Origin: Polynucleobacter sp. 31A-FELB
GTDB taxonomy: Bacteria; Pseudomonadota; Gammaproteobacteria; Burkholderiales; Burkholderiaceae
Length of the DNA stretch: 64,000 bases
Assembly: GCF_018882405.1 (NCBI RefSeq)
Contig: NZ_JACVOO010000001.1
Location: forward strand, 1-64,000
Direction of reading: 5' to 3'
A program made the position numbers and the translations under genes. This document shows, piece by piece, positions 51,940 to 61,783 of this stretch. Position 1 is the first letter of the stretch, and the number at the start of each line of letters is the position of its first letter. The notes under the pieces were generated by a model. It did no database searches. It was not told the origin of the DNA and saw only the letters and a program-made list of their open reading frames with translations.

Positions 51940-53472
51940 TTAGAGGGGAATGTTGCCGTGTTTACGTGGTGGGTTTGTGAGTTCTTTATCCTTCAACATC
52001 GCCAAAGAACGTGAGATACGCTTACGTGTCTCATGCGGCAGGATCACATCATCAATGTAGCCACGTCGACCTGCCACAAATGGGTTTGCAAACTTCGCTT
52101 TGTACTCAGCTTCACGTGCGGCGATTTTTGCTGGATCCGATTTTTCTTCACGGAAGATAATTTCAACGGCGCCTTTAGGACCCATTACTGCAATTTCAGC
52201 AGAAGGCCAAGCAAAGTTAACGTCGCCACGCAAATGCTTAGATGCCATCACGTCATACGCACCACCGTAGGCTTTACGTGTAATTAGCGTCACTTTAGGA
52301 ACGGTGCAGTCCGCATAGGCGTAAAGCAACTTCGCACCATGCTTAATAATGCCGCCGTATTCTTGTGATGTACCAGGCATAAATCCAGGCACGTCAACCA
52401 ATGTGACAACAGGGATATTGAAGGCGTCACAGAAGCGAACAAAACGAGCAGCTTTAATGGATGCTTTGATATCCAAGCAACCCGCCAAAACTAAAGGCTG
52501 GTTAGCAACAATACCAATTGAGCGGCCTTCCATGCGAGCAAAACCGATCAAGATGTTCTTTGCGTAATCAGGCTGGAGTTCAAAAAACTCGCCATCATCA
52601 ACAATCTTCTCAATCAACTCCTTCATATCGTAAGGTTGATTTGGATTGCTTGGCACCAATGTATCAAGCGAGAAATCAGGCTCTTCAGTACGCTGCGCCC
52701 CATTGATCATGGGTGGCTTTTCGCGATTGGATAAAGGCAGATAGTTGAAGAAACGACGCAGCATCATGATGGCATCAACGTCATTATCAAAAGCCAAATC
52801 ACAAACACCTGAAATGGTGGAGTGAGTTACCGCACCACCCAACTCTTCGGCAGTGACATCCTCATGCGTAACTGTCTTAACCACTTCTGGGCCAGTAACG
52901 AACATGTAAGAGCTGTCCTTCACCATGAAGATGAAGTCAGTAAGTGCTGGTGAATACACAGCACCACCAGCTGATGGACCCATGATTAAAGAGATTTGTG
53001 GAATAACGCCAGAGGCAGTCACGTTGCGCTGGAAAATCTCAGCATAGCCACCTAAGGAAGCAACACCCTCTTGAATACGTGCGCCACCAGAGTCATTTAA
53101 ACCAATCACTGGAGCGCCTACTTTGAGAGCCTGATCCATGATCTTGCAAATCTTCTCGGCATGCGCTTCTGAAAGAGAACCACCCAAAACCGTAAAGTCT
53201 TGAGAAAAGACGAAAACCAAACGGCCGTTAATCATGCCGTAACCAGTAACAACACCATCGCCTGGAACAGTTTGATCAGCCATACCAAAATCGTGGCAAC
53301 GATGCTCTACGAACATATCCCACTCTTCAAAGGTGCCAGCATCTAGCAAGAGCTCAATACGCTCACGTGCAGTGAGCTTGCCTTTGGAATGTTGAGCGGC
53401 AATACGCTTTTGCCCGCCACCTAATCTGGCAAGTTCGCGCTTTGCTTCAAGCTGTTGAATGATTTCCTTCAT
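51940..53472 (-). CDS. pccB: Propionyl-CoA carboxylase, beta (carboxyltransferase) subunit
   Basis: The 510-residue crotonase-like carboxyltransferase carries the acyl-CoA pocket signatures [21 protein letters not shown] (in part) and [18 protein letters not shown], and at the C-terminus [13 protein letters not shown] and RGYIDDVI. It transfers CO2 from biotin to propionyl-CoA. It lies between meaB and pccA with gaps of about 9-15 bases. It is close in size to other PccB proteins. Confidence 0.93.
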   Translation of the reverse strand: MKEIIQQLEAKRELARLGGGQKRIAAQHSKGKLTARERIELLLDAGTFEEWDMFVEHRCHDFGMADQTVPGDGVVTGYGMINGRLVFVFSQDFTVLGGSLSEAHAEKICKIMDQALKVGAPVIGLNDSGGARIQEGVASLGGYAEIFQRNVTASGVIPQISLIMGPSAGGAVYSPALTDFIFMVKDSSYMFVTGPEVVKTVTHEDVTAEELGGAVTHSTISGVCDLAFDNDVDAIMMLRRFFNYLPLSNREKPPMINGAQRTEEPDFSLDTLVPSNPNQPYDMKELIEKIVDDGEFFELQPDYAKNILIGFARMEGRSIGIVANQPLVLAGCLDIKASIKAARFVRFCDAFNIPVVTLVDVPGFMPGTSQEYGGIIKHGAKLLYAYADCTVPKVTLITRKAYGGAYDVMASKHLRGDVNFAWPSAEIAVMGPKGAVEIIFREEKSDPAKIAAREAEYKAKFANPFVAGRRGYIDDVILPHETRKRISRSLAMLKDKELTNPPRKHGNIPL

Positions 53473-53481
53473 AACTACTCC

Positions 53482-54507
53482 TTAGAAAAATTCGTGTCCC
53501 ATTGCTTCGAGCAAACGTCTCGCAGCAACAGAAGCGGCCATGGTTCCTTGATTTACCTCGGCACTCAGACCAGGTAAAAGTGTTTGTACTGCTGGGTGAT
53601 TCTGAAAAGCATTCTTAAGGCCAGCATCAATGCGATCCCACATCCATGCCCCAGCCTGCTGTTTACGGCGGGATTGCAATTTTCCATTCGCGTTTTGCAG
53701 CTTCTGAAAATGGAGAATTTTTTCCCATAACTCAGGCACGCCATTACCCTCTAGCGCGCTTAAGGTCATGACAGTAGGATGCCAATATTCTTGATCGTGC
53801 GAAGCATGATCTGGGTTGCCCTGGAAACCCAAAAGGCGCAAAGAGCTGGTAATGAATAATTGTGCGCGCATAGCGGCATCTGGATCGATATCAACCTTGT
53901 TGATCACAATCAGATCGGCAATTTCCATAACGCCTTTTTTAATTGCCTGCAAATCATCTCCGGCATTCGGTAATTGCAATAGCAAGAACATGTCCGTCAT
54001 ACCTGCAACTGCAATTTCACTTTGACCCACACCGACAGTTTCAACAATCACAATGTCAAAGCCTGCCGCTTCAGCGACTAACATCGCTTCACGCGTTTTC
54101 TCAGCCACGCCGCCTAATGTGCAAGATGATGGACTCGGACGAATGAATGCGTTATCCAAAACGGATAATCTCTCCATGCGCGTTTTATCGCCCAATATAG
54201 ATCCGCCAGATAAGCTGGATGATGGGTCAATAGCTAGGACAGCAACGCGATGCCCCTTTTCAATCAGATACAGACCAAGAGTTTCAATGAGGGTGGATTT
54301 CCCAACGCCAGGCACACCAGAGATTCCCAAGCGAAATGACTTGCCTGTCTTTGGTAACAAGGTATTAAGCACCTCATCTGCACGCTTGCGATGATCCATG
54401 CGAGTAGATTCAAGTAAGGTGATGATCTTGGCCAAGGCCCGACGCTGCGCCGATGAAGGCGCACCGGTGAGATCATTCACCAAAGCTTGGTCAACTGCAT
54501 TGAGCAT
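53482..54507 (-). CDS. meaB: GTPase MeaB, methylmalonyl-CoA mutase chaperone
   Basis: This 341-residue SIMIBI-type GTPase guards and reloads the B12 cofactor of methylmalonyl-CoA mutase. Walker A is SGVPGVGKSTLIE, followed by VLAIDPSSSLSGGSILGDKTR and IVETVGVGQSE, with NKVD as guanine motif (VINKVDID). It follows mcm by about 22 bases. The older name argK refers to the same family. Confidence 0.95.
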   Translation of the reverse strand: MLNAVDQALVNDLTGAPSSAQRRALAKIITLLESTRMDHRKRADEVLNTLLPKTGKSFRLGISGVPGVGKSTLIETLGLYLIEKGHRVAVLAIDPSSSLSGGSILGDKTRMERLSVLDNAFIRPSPSSCTLGGVAEKTREAMLVAEAAGFDIVIVETVGVGQSEIAVAGMTDMFLLLQLPNAGDDLQAIKKGVMEIADLIVINKVDIDPDAAMRAQLFITSSLRLLGFQGNPDHASHDQEYWHPTVMTLSALEGNGVPELWEKILHFQKLQNANGKLQSRRKQQAGAWMWDRIDAGLKNAFQNHPAVQTLLPGLSAEVNQGTMAASVAARRLLEAMGHEFF

Positions 54508-54529
54508 GCTGATGTCTTCGATCTTTAAA

Positions 54530-56725
54530 TTACTCTGGCTTTACAGATTTACGAATCTGCTCAAGCACATCCTTGGCTGATGCTGGAATCGGAGTGCCTG
54601 GGCCATAAATACCCTTCACACCCGCCTCATACAAGAAGTCGTAATCCTGTCTTGGGATCACACCGCCAACGAAAACAATAATGTCATCAGCACCCTGCTT
54701 TTTCAACTCAGCAATGATGGCCGGCACCAAAGTCTTGTGTCCCGCAGCTAATGTTGAAATTCCTAAAGCGTGCACGTCATTCTCAATTGCTTGGCGAGCG
54801 CACTCTTCCGGAGTTTGGAATAAAGGTCCAATATCCACGTCAAAACCTAAGTCGGCGAAGGCAGTTGCAACCACTTTTGCACCGCGATCATGACCATCCT
54901 GGCCAAGCTTCGCAATCATCACACGCGGGCGACGGCCAAAGTCTTTTGCAAAATCAGCAATCTCGACCTTCAATTTTTCCCAGCCTTCTGCTGAGTCGTA
55001 AGCAGCTGCATACACACCGGTCACCTTTTGAGTATCGGCGCGATGGCGCCCGTAAACTTTTTCCAATGCATCAGAAACTTCACCAACCGTGGCGCGCAAA
55101 CGAATTGCTTGGACAGCTAACTCTAATAAGTTGCCAGTGTTTTCTTCTGCGGCTTTTGTTAATGCTTCCAATGCAGCTTCAACTTTTTTGGAGTCACGCT
55201 TAGCTTTGATTTCTTTTAATCGTGCAACTTGGCTTTCGCGAACCTTATCGTTGTCAATCATCAAGACATCAACTAAGTCTTCTTTACCGAGCTTGTATTT
55301 ATTAACGCCGACGATGACATCAGAGCCAGAGTCAATCTTGGCTTGTTTCTCGGCAGCTGCTGCTTCAATCTTCAACTTAGCCCAGCCACTTTCGACAGCC
55401 TTGGTCATGCCACCCATGGCGTCTACTTCTTGAATAATTTCCCAGGCTTTATCAGCCATCTCTTGAGTGAGGTTCTCCATCATGTAAGAACCAGCCCATG
55501 GATCAATCACGCTAGTGATGTGAGTTTCCTCCTGAAGAATTAACTGGGTGTTACGAGCGATACGGCTAGAGAATTCAGATGGTAATGCAATGGCTTCATC
55601 AAATGAATTCGTATGTAAGGATTGAGTCCCGCCAAAGACTGCAGCCATAGCTTCAACAGTTGTACGAACAACGTTGTTGTACGGATCTTGTTCAGTTAAG
55701 GACCAGCCCGATGTTTGGCAATGCGTACGCAACATCAGTGACTTTGGATTCTTTGGCTCGAAGGACTTCATGATGCGCCACCACAAGAGACGCGCAGCAC
55801 GCAACTTAGCAACCTCTAAATAGAAGTTCATGCCAATAGCGAAGAAGAATGAAAGGCGACCAGCAAAGCCATCGACATCTAAGCCTTTAGCTAAGGCGGT
55901 TTTTACATACTCTTTACCGTCAGCCAATGTGAATGCCAATTCGAGAACTTGGTTCGCACCAGCCTCTTGCATGTGATAACCCGAAATAGAAATCGAGTTA
56001 AATTTCGGCATGTGCTTAGCGGTGTATTCAATGATGTCACCGATGATGCGCATGGAAGGCTCTGGTGGGTAAATGTAAGTGTTACGCACCATGAACTCTT
56101 TCAGAATGTCATTCTGAATCGTTCCAGATAACAACTCCTGCTTCACACCCTGCTCTTCACCGGCAACAATATAACCAGCCAACACCGGCAATACGGCACC
56201 ATTCATCGTCATTGAAACGGACACCTTGTCTAATGGAATGCCATCAAACAAAATCTTCATGTCTTCTACAGAATCAATTGCCACACCAGCTTTACCAACG
56301 TCGCCAGTAACGCGTGGATGATCAGAGTCGTAGCCGCGATGGGTTGCTAAGTCGAATGCAACAGAAACGCCTTGACCACCTGCATCCAAGGCCTTGCGAT
56401 AAAACGCATTAGATTCTTCTGCAGTTGAGAAGCCAGCGTATTGACGAATAGTCCAAGGACGAACTGAATACATCGTTGCCTGAGGGCCGCGAACGAATGG
56501 CTCGAACCCTGGCAATGAATGTGTGTATTGGAGACCTTCAGTATCTTCGGCGGTATACAAAGCCTTTAGATGAATTCCATCAGGTGTTTGCCAACCTAAT
56601 TTATCGACATCACCATTCGGTGCCGACTTTTGGGCTGATTTTTTCCAAGCATCTAAATTGCTGTCTGGCACATTTGGCCAAGTATTAGATGAATTCGATG
56701 CTGACTTTTTTTCACTTGTACTCAT
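54530..56725 (-). CDS. mcm: Methylmalonyl-CoA mutase
   Basis: The 731-residue single-chain B12-dependent enzyme isomerises (R)-methylmalonyl-CoA to succinyl-CoA. The N-terminal substrate barrel includes [14 protein letters not shown] and [22 protein letters not shown] (in part). The C-terminal B12-binding domain contains the cobalt-ligand motif GQDGHDRG with His near residue 611. Shine-Dalgarno GGGAG is six bases before ATG. It is the first gene of the five-gene propionate unit and faces the divergent GntR regulator across 96 bases. Confidence 0.97.
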   Translation of the reverse strand: MSTSEKKSASNSSNTWPNVPDSNLDAWKKSAQKSAPNGDVDKLGWQTPDGIHLKALYTAEDTEGLQYTHSLPGFEPFVRGPQATMYSVRPWTIRQYAGFSTAEESNAFYRKALDAGGQGVSVAFDLATHRGYDSDHPRVTGDVGKAGVAIDSVEDMKILFDGIPLDKVSVSMTMNGAVLPVLAGYIVAGEEQGVKQELLSGTIQNDILKEFMVRNTYIYPPEPSMRIIGDIIEYTAKHMPKFNSISISGYHMQEAGANQVLELAFTLADGKEYVKTALAKGLDVDGFAGRLSFFFAIGMNFYLEVAKLRAARLLWWRIMKSFEPKNPKSLMLRTHCQTSGWSLTEQDPYNNVVRTTVEAMAAVFGGTQSLHTNSFDEAIALPSEFSSRIARNTQLILQEETHITSVIDPWAGSYMMENLTQEMADKAWEIIQEVDAMGGMTKAVESGWAKLKIEAAAAEKQAKIDSGSDVIVGVNKYKLGKEDLVDVLMIDNDKVRESQVARLKEIKAKRDSKKVEAALEALTKAAEENTGNLLELAVQAIRLRATVGEVSDALEKVYGRHRADTQKVTGVYAAAYDSAEGWEKLKVEIADFAKDFGRRPRVMIAKLGQDGHDRGAKVVATAFADLGFDVDIGPLFQTPEECARQAIENDVHALGISTLAAGHKTLVPAIIAELKKQGADDIIVFVGGVIPRQDYDFLYEAGVKGIYGPGTPIPASAKDVLEQIRKSVKPE

Positions 56726-56781
56726 AAAGCACTCCCGGTTGGCTTTATTACATTGTTGCTAAATTTGTAGGGCTATTTTGC

Positions 56782-56816
56782 TTGACATTTTTAAATTTGT
56801 CTAGATACTGTATACA
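56782..56816. promoter_or_regulatory. GntR promoter and TGTATACA operator-like palindrome
   Basis: TTGACA (56782-56787) and GATACT (56804-56809) are 16 bases apart and give a start near 56816, six bases before the GntR ATG. TGTATACA (56809-56816) is an 8-bp palindrome typical of the core of FCD-type GntR operators and overlaps the -10/start region. It lies in the spacer shared with mcm. Confidence 0.5.
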
Positions 56817-56821
56817 TAATT

Positions 56822-57460
56822 ATGAATACAAAACTAATCAACAGACCGCTGTACGAAGATGTAGCTGAGCGACTACGCGAGCAGATCTTCTCCCATGAAT
56901 TAGCCCCTGGGAGCTGGCTTGACGAGCAAAGCTTGGCGTTAGCCTTTGGTATATCGCGTACACCAATGCGTGAAGCTATCAAGGTTTTAGCCTCTGAAGG
57001 CTTGGTGACAACCAAGATGAATAAAGGCGCTTACGTCACCGAAGTTGATCGGCGGGATCTAGAGCAAATATTTACAGTTCTTTCTTTGCTGGAGGGTCAA
57101 GCAGCTAAAGAGACGGCCATAAAGGCATCTGAGGCTCAACTCACACAACTGGATAACCTGCACCACCGCCTAGAAAAGGCTGCGGCAGATCGTGATACCG
57201 AGCAATTCTTTGAAATTAACGTCAAATTTCATGATCTGATTCAAGAAATCGCTGGGAACAAGTGGATGAATGGCGTGATTGAAGACCTTCGCAAGGTGCT
57301 CAAACTTCAAAGACGGGATTCTTTGACTAGGAGTGGACGCTTATTAAGCTCACTGGTAGAGCACCGTGAGATTCTTCAGGCTATTCTGAAAAGAGATCCT
57401 CTGGCAGCAGATCTGGCTATGCGCAAACACCTGACCAGAGGGCTTGAAGCAACAAAATAA
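56822..57460 (+). CDS. GntR-family transcriptional regulator, FCD type
   Basis: The 212-residue protein has an N-terminal winged helix (LYEDVAERLREQIFSHELAPG, in part; SRTPMREAIKVLASEGLV) and a C-terminal helical FCD ligand domain. FCD His residues are seen in FHDLIQEIAGN and VEHREIL and RKHL. It is divergent from the mcm operon and probably controls it in response to a propionate-pathway metabolite; the ligand is not known. There is no Shine-Dalgarno, and the promoter predicts a nearly leaderless mRNA. Confidence 0.88.
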   Translation: MNTKLINRPLYEDVAERLREQIFSHELAPGSWLDEQSLALAFGISRTPMREAIKVLASEGLVTTKMNKGAYVTEVDRRDLEQIFTVLSLLEGQAAKETAIKASEAQLTQLDNLHHRLEKAAADRDTEQFFEINVKFHDLIQEIAGNKWMNGVIEDLRKVLKLQRRDSLTRSGRLLSSLVEHREILQAILKRDPLAADLAMRKHLTRGLEATK

Positions 57461-57493
57461 AGGCATGGGGAAAATCGAAAGTCCATAAAGAAC

Positions 57494-57522
57494 AAAGGCT
57501 TAGGTGATTAACCTAAGCCTTT
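57494..57522. terminator. Bidirectional terminator
   Basis: AAAGGCTTAGGT (57494-57505) and its exact complement (57511-57522) form a 12-bp stem with a 5-base loop and T/A flanks. It separates the convergent GntR and cytochrome c genes. Confidence 0.92.
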
Positions 57523-57548
57523 TTGCTTATGCGACAAGAATTGCTGGA

Positions 57549-57893
57549 TTACTTCTTAACTACGAAATTTCCTGGCAATTTTGAGATGTATGCAGCAATG
57601 TCGTGAAGGTCAGCATCAGAAAATGCCTGAACCTGAGAAGACATCACAGCGTTATTGCGGCCAAATTGAGCATTGGATCCGCCAACTTGATAAGCACGCA
57701 ATGCGTAGTAGAGGTAATCAGAATATTGACCAGCCAACTTTGGGTAGGCAGGCAGGATTGGGGCATTAAGTCCAGCGCCGTGACATGAGGCGCAATTAGC
57801 CTTCTCTACGAGTGCCTGACCTTTTTCAGCGCTAGCTGCTTGAGCAACGCCAATCGTGGATAACAAAATGGCGGTAATTAGTGCGAATTTCAT
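57549..57893 (-). CDS. Small cytochrome c (CASCH)
   Basis: The 114-residue precursor has a signal peptide (MKFALITAILLSTIGVAQA) and one haem motif, CASCH, at about residues 34-38. The fold is class I (c553-like); a distal Met is present in NAVMSSQ. The start at 57893 has AGAGG seven bases upstream; the frame opens 7 codons earlier. It follows the other cytochrome gene by 17 bases and probably makes a periplasmic electron carrier. Their partner dehydrogenase or oxidase is not identified. Confidence 0.88.
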   Translation of the reverse strand: MKFALITAILLSTIGVAQAASAEKGQALVEKANCASCHGAGLNAPILPAYPKLAGQYSDYLYYALRAYQVGGSNAQFGRNNAVMSSQVQAFSDADLHDIAAYISKLPGNFVVKK

Positions 57894-57910
57894 AAACGTG
57901 CCTCTAAATA

Positions 57911-58276
57911 TCACTTCAATGGGTTATTTGGTGAGCTGGCAGTTTGCGCAGCATAGTATTCGCCAAGATCAGCCATGTCTTGATCAGACAAGCTGGCAGC
58001 AATAGAACGCATGGTTGGATGCTTTCTTTCGCCCTTCTTATAGGCAGACAAGGAGCTTGCAATGTAAGCAGCATTTTGGCCGCCCAGCATTGGAACCTTG
58101 TAAACCAAAGGATAGTCAGCACGGTAGTCAGGAATGGAGTGGCAACCAATACAGAGCCAAACCTTACCTTGTCCAGCCTGAGCGGAACCTTTGACGTCTT
58201 GAGCTTGAGCAGCAAAACCAGCAAAAGCCAAGCCAGCGCAAAGGGCCAATTGGGAAAGAATGAGGTGTTTTTTCAT
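57911..58276 (-). CDS. Small cytochrome c (CIGCH)
   Basis: The periplasmic protein has a signal peptide (MKKHLILSQLALCAGLAFA) and one haem motif, CIGCH, in VWLCIGCHSIPDY. A second half typical of c4-like cytochromes, with Met in HPTMRSIAASLSDQDMAD, follows. I chose ATG at 58274-58276; the frame opens at 58288 (MMISMKKH). It is paired with the CASCH cytochrome gene. An FNR-type box lies just upstream. Confidence 0.85.
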   Translation of the reverse strand: MKKHLILSQLALCAGLAFAGFAAQAQDVKGSAQAGQGKVWLCIGCHSIPDYRADYPLVYKVPMLGGQNAAYIASSLSAYKKGERKHPTMRSIAASLSDQDMADLGEYYAAQTASSPNNPLK

Positions 58277-58296
58277 AGAAATCATCATTAACGAGT

Positions 58297-58310
58297 TTGA
58301 TTTAGATCAA
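58297..58310. promoter_or_regulatory. Perfect FNR/Anr-type box
   Basis: TTGAT-TTAG-ATCAA matches the FNR-type palindrome TTGAT-N4-ATCAA exactly. A TATACT (58325-58320, minus strand) upstream could be the cytochrome -10, so the box would cover +3 to +16, a repressing position under oxygen limitation. For the divergent ATPase gene it is about 130 bases upstream, also possible. Confidence 0.6.
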
Positions 58311-58441
58311 TTTGCTCAGAGTATAGCGGAGACAGGAGCAGATCCACCATTTAAGAGCTTGAAATCAGTGAAAACACTGAAAATATCAGCCCTTTTACCT
58401 ATACTTGAACGCTATTTAAAGACAAATTGATTGCCCTAGAG

Positions 58442-59299
58442 ATGACTAAGACCAAATCCCGCTTTGATGGCTCCCAAAGCTATGTGGCTACTGATGACTT
58501 GAAATTGGCCGTAAATGCGGCAATTCAACTGCAGCGCCCTCTTTTAATTAAAGGTGAACCAGGTACAGGCAAGACGATGCTGGCTGAGGAAGTTGCTGCA
58601 GCCTTGAATATGCCTCTGATGCAATGGCACATCAAATCCACGACTAAAGCCCAACAAGGCCTTTATGAATACGATGCGGTTAGTCGACTAAGAGACTCCC
58701 AGCTTGGCGATGAAAAAGTAAATGACATACGCAACTACATTGTTAAAGGTGTCCTTTGGCAAGCATTTGAAGCTGATGAGCCGGTTGTGCTGTTAATTGA
58801 TGAGATTGATAAAGCGGATATCGAATTTCCGAACGATCTTTTACGAGAAATTGATCGCATGGAGTTCTACGTATATGAAACCAGAGAGCTGATTAAAGCT
58901 AAGCACCGCCCTCTTGTCATCATCACCTCAAACAATGAAAAAGAATTACCCGATGCATTTTTGCGTCGCTGCTTTTTTCATTACATCTCGTTTCCAGATG
59001 CTGGAACCATGCAAAGCATTGTGGATGTCCACCACCCCAACATCAAACAAGAATTGCTGGATGCAGCCCTTAAGTCCTTTTATCAAATCAGATCACTACC
59101 GGGGTTAAAAAAGAAACCCTCTACCTCTGAACTAATTGATTGGTTGAAGCTATTGTTAGCTGAAGATATTCCAGCTGAGGCGCTTTATAGCAGCGAAGAC
59201 AAGATTGCGATTCCACCGCTACATGGTGCACTTCTGAAAAACGAACAGGATATTCATTTGTTTGAACGTCTCGTCATGATGAACCGCAATCACCGCTGA
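58442..59299 (+). CDS. MoxR-family AAA+ ATPase (CoxD-like)
   Basis: The 285-residue protein has Walker A GEPGTGKTMLAEE, Walker B VVLLIDEIDKAD, and sensor 1 IITSNNEKELPDAFLRR. The family acts as chaperone with VWA proteins, for example CoxD/CoxE in assembly of the Mo-Cu site of CO dehydrogenase. The frame allows a TTG five codons earlier; ATG at 58442 is preferred. It is followed after 33 bases by the VWA gene, so the pair is an operon. Confidence 0.88.
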   Translation: MTKTKSRFDGSQSYVATDDLKLAVNAAIQLQRPLLIKGEPGTGKTMLAEEVAAALNMPLMQWHIKSTTKAQQGLYEYDAVSRLRDSQLGDEKVNDIRNYIVKGVLWQAFEADEPVVLLIDEIDKADIEFPNDLLREIDRMEFYVYETRELIKAKHRPLVIITSNNEKELPDAFLRRCFFHYISFPDAGTMQSIVDVHHPNIKQELLDAALKSFYQIRSLPGLKKKPSTSELIDWLKLLLAEDIPAEALYSSEDKIAIPPLHGALLKNEQDIHLFERLVMMNRNHR

Positions 59300-59332
59300 T
59301 CTCACGCACCTCCATACTGCGATAGCTGAATC

Positions 59333-60508
59333 ATGTTGATTCAATTTTTTCTCAAACTGAAAGAGGCCAAGGTGCCGGTTTCTGTTCGAGAATTTTTAAC
59401 TCTATTGGAAGCCTTAAAGGAAGGTGTCATTGAACCTTCGATTGATGAGTTTTATCAGTTAGCGCGCATGACTTTGGTAAAGGACGAGCAGCATTTTGAT
59501 CGCTTTGATCAAGTCTTTGGCTCTTACTTTAATGGCGTAGAGCAAATCATGGCCTTAGCCCCCGATATTCCACTGGACTGGCTTGAGAAAAAATTACAGC
59601 GCGTATTAACTGAAGAAGAAAAAGCGGCGCTCAAAAAATTAGGCGGTCCTGAGGAGTTGCAGAAACGCCTTCAAGAACTCATGAAGGAACAAAAGGAATG
59701 GCACGGTGGTGGCAACAAGTGGATTGGAGCTGGAGGCTCATCCCCTTTTGGTCACAGTGGCTATCACCCAGAAGGTATTCGGATTGGTGGTGAAAGTGCT
59801 GGCAATCGAACGGCCATCAAAGTATGGGAAGCGCGCGAGTTTAAAGATTACGACAGCGATCTCAGCTTGGGTACTCGCAATATCAAAATGGCATTACGTC
59901 GCTTGCGTCGATTTGCCAGAGAAGGCTCAAGTCTAGAGCTAGATCTCGATAAAACCATTCACTCCACTGCAGCAAATGCAGGAATGCTTGATATCCAAAT
60001 GCGGCCTGAGCGTCACAATCAAGTCAAAGTCTTATTGTTAATGGATGTCGGTGGATCGATGGATGACCACATCCAACGGATTTCCGAATTGTTCACTGCC
60101 GTCAAAACTGAGTTCAAGCACTTGGAGTATTACTACTTTCATAACTGCGTATATGAACACCTTTGGCAAAGTAATCGACGCAGGCGAGACCAGGTAACGG
60201 CCACTCAAGACATCATTAACAAGTATGGGCCCGACTACAAGTTGATTTTTATTGGGGATGCCACAATGTCTCCTTATGAAATTCTGAGTCCTAATGGATC
60301 GGTTGAATACAACAACCGCGAAACTGGGGCAGCCTGGATCAATCGCCTGATTGATCACTTCCCCCACTTTGCTTGGCTCAATCCTGAGCCAGAATCTGTT
60401 TGGCAGTACCGCCAGTCCATTGACATCATGAAAGGCTTGATGAAAGACCGCATGTATCCTGTGACTTTGAATGGTCTTGAAAATGCCATGCGTCAACTGT
60501 CAAAGTAA
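59333..60508 (+). CDS. VWA-domain protein (CoxE-like)
   Basis: The 391-residue protein has an alpha-helical first half and a von Willebrand A domain with a metal-ion site in LLLMDVGGSMDDH (Asp, then Gly where Ser is typical, then Ser). The GGG-rich segment HGGGNKWIGAGG is at about residues 124-135. A MoxR gene lies directly upstream. The role as CoxE-type partner in metal-enzyme maturation is inferred from that pairing. No substrate enzyme is in the window. Confidence 0.85.
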   Translation: MLIQFFLKLKEAKVPVSVREFLTLLEALKEGVIEPSIDEFYQLARMTLVKDEQHFDRFDQVFGSYFNGVEQIMALAPDIPLDWLEKKLQRVLTEEEKAALKKLGGPEELQKRLQELMKEQKEWHGGGNKWIGAGGSSPFGHSGYHPEGIRIGGESAGNRTAIKVWEAREFKDYDSDLSLGTRNIKMALRRLRRFAREGSSLELDLDKTIHSTAANAGMLDIQMRPERHNQVKVLLLMDVGGSMDDHIQRISELFTAVKTEFKHLEYYYFHNCVYEHLWQSNRRRRDQVTATQDIINKYGPDYKLIFIGDATMSPYEILSPNGSVEYNNRETGAAWINRLIDHFPHFAWLNPEPESVWQYRQSIDIMKGLMKDRMYPVTLNGLENAMRQLSK

Positions 60509-60594
60509 TCAAGTACTATTTGCTGTAATTAAGTCTTTATTGACCTATTTTCTTTTTATTTTTTCTCATCCTTTATTTAACGCCACTGAACTCT

Positions 60595-61053
60595 ATGACA
60601 AATCACATTAGCGATCGCCTTAAAACTCTTGGTATTGACTTACCTCCGGCCGGACCCCCTGCTGCCGCTTATGTCATGGCAGCCACTTCTGGCAACACTG
60701 TTTTTCTATCAGGGCATATTGCCAAGAAAGATGGCAAGCCTTGGGTTGGAAAACTTGGTCAAGATATGGATACAGAGACCGGCAAAGCTGCGGCCAAGTC
60801 AATTGCGATTGATTTGATTTCCACCTTACAAAATCACTTGGGTTCTCTAGACAAAGTGAAGCGTATTGTGAAAGTGATGGGTTTAGTCAACTCCACCCCT
60901 GAATTTACTGAGCAACACTTGGTAGTGAATGGCTGCTCAGAACTGCTCTTTGAAGTATTTGGGGATGCCGGTAAGCACGCACGCAGTGCATTTGGTGTCG
61001 CGCAAATCCCTTTGGGTGCTTGTGTTGAAATCGAGTTGATTGCCGAGATTTAA
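60595..61053 (+). CDS. RidA/YjgF/YER057c/UK114-family protein
   Basis: The 152-residue protein is of the reactive imine/enamine deaminase fold. The substrate-site Arg and Glu lie in ARSAFGVAQIPLGACVEIELIAEI (in part: RSAFGVAQIPLG, then EIELIAEI). The N-terminal region (RLKTLGIDLPPAGPPAAAY) fits the longer YjgH-like subgroup rather than short RidA. The gene is separated by 86 bases from the VWA gene. The imine substrate is unknown. Confidence 0.85.
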   Translation: MTNHISDRLKTLGIDLPPAGPPAAAYVMAATSGNTVFLSGHIAKKDGKPWVGKLGQDMDTETGKAAAKSIAIDLISTLQNHLGSLDKVKRIVKVMGLVNSTPEFTEQHLVVNGCSELLFEVFGDAGKHARSAFGVAQIPLGACVEIELIAEI

Positions 61054-61057
61054 AAAA

Positions 61058-61708
61058 CTAAGTCAGGCTTAATTTGTGCTGTTGGATGTCTTCCGGTGTG
61101 TCGACATCCATTACAAATGCCTGATTGCTGGTGAGTATAGCCATCACTTTGTCAGGATGAGTATCCATATATTCCCGACAAACCATCCCCGGAGTCGCAA
61201 GAATTTCAGATATAGCTTTTCGAGAGAAGAGCACAGGATTGCCACGCCTGCCTTCCACCATTGGGAGAATGATTTCCTTGCCGGTCTCTCGATTGAGAAA
61301 TGCATCGACTAGCTCCTGAACTTCTCTTACCCCTATCTCAGGTTGATCTGAGAGTGCGACCAACAAGACATGAAATTCTCCTTTAAGGGATTCGAGGCCC
61401 AGGCGCACAGATGAGGCCTGGCCTCTTTCTGGAGCAGGATTCTGAATGACTTCAATTGGATGCGTTAGGGAGCTGTTTATCTTCTTGATCTCAGACTCAA
61501 TCGCTCCAGCATGAAAGCCAGTCACTACGATGTATTCGGTTGGAGCAAATCCTTGAATTGCACCTGAAAATAGCCCTAATAGAGTCTGACCGTCCTTGCG
61601 GAGCAAGGCTTTGGGATGTGCCCCCAGGCGACCACCCTCTCCCGCAGCTAGTAAGAGAACGGCAAGGCGTAAATGTGAAGCTTTAGTGGACGGGCTAGAA
61701 CTTGTCAT
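61058..61708 (-). CDS. MobA/MocA-like molybdenum cofactor nucleotidyltransferase
   Basis: The 216-residue protein has the NTP-transferase start LLLAAGEGGRLG followed by KALLRKDG. Further blocks are LVALSDQPEIG and PMVEGRRGNPVLFSR. These fit the MocA/CoxI-associated cytidylyl- or guanylyltransferase branch that finishes the molybdenum cofactor for xanthine-oxidase-type enzymes. It is divergent from the xdhC gene, with an AT-rich 75-base spacer between them. Confidence 0.8.
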   Translation of the reverse strand: MTSSSPSTKASHLRLAVLLLAAGEGGRLGAHPKALLRKDGQTLLGLFSGAIQGFAPTEYIVVTGFHAGAIESEIKKINSSLTHPIEVIQNPAPERGQASSVRLGLESLKGEFHVLLVALSDQPEIGVREVQELVDAFLNRETGKEIILPMVEGRRGNPVLFSRKAISEILATPGMVCREYMDTHPDKVMAILTSNQAFVMDVDTPEDIQQHKLSLT

Positions 61709-61783
61709 TAAGGTGATAATAATTACATTGCCAGAAAAAATAATAAATATAAAAAATTAAATATAAGAAATTAAAGACAAGAA

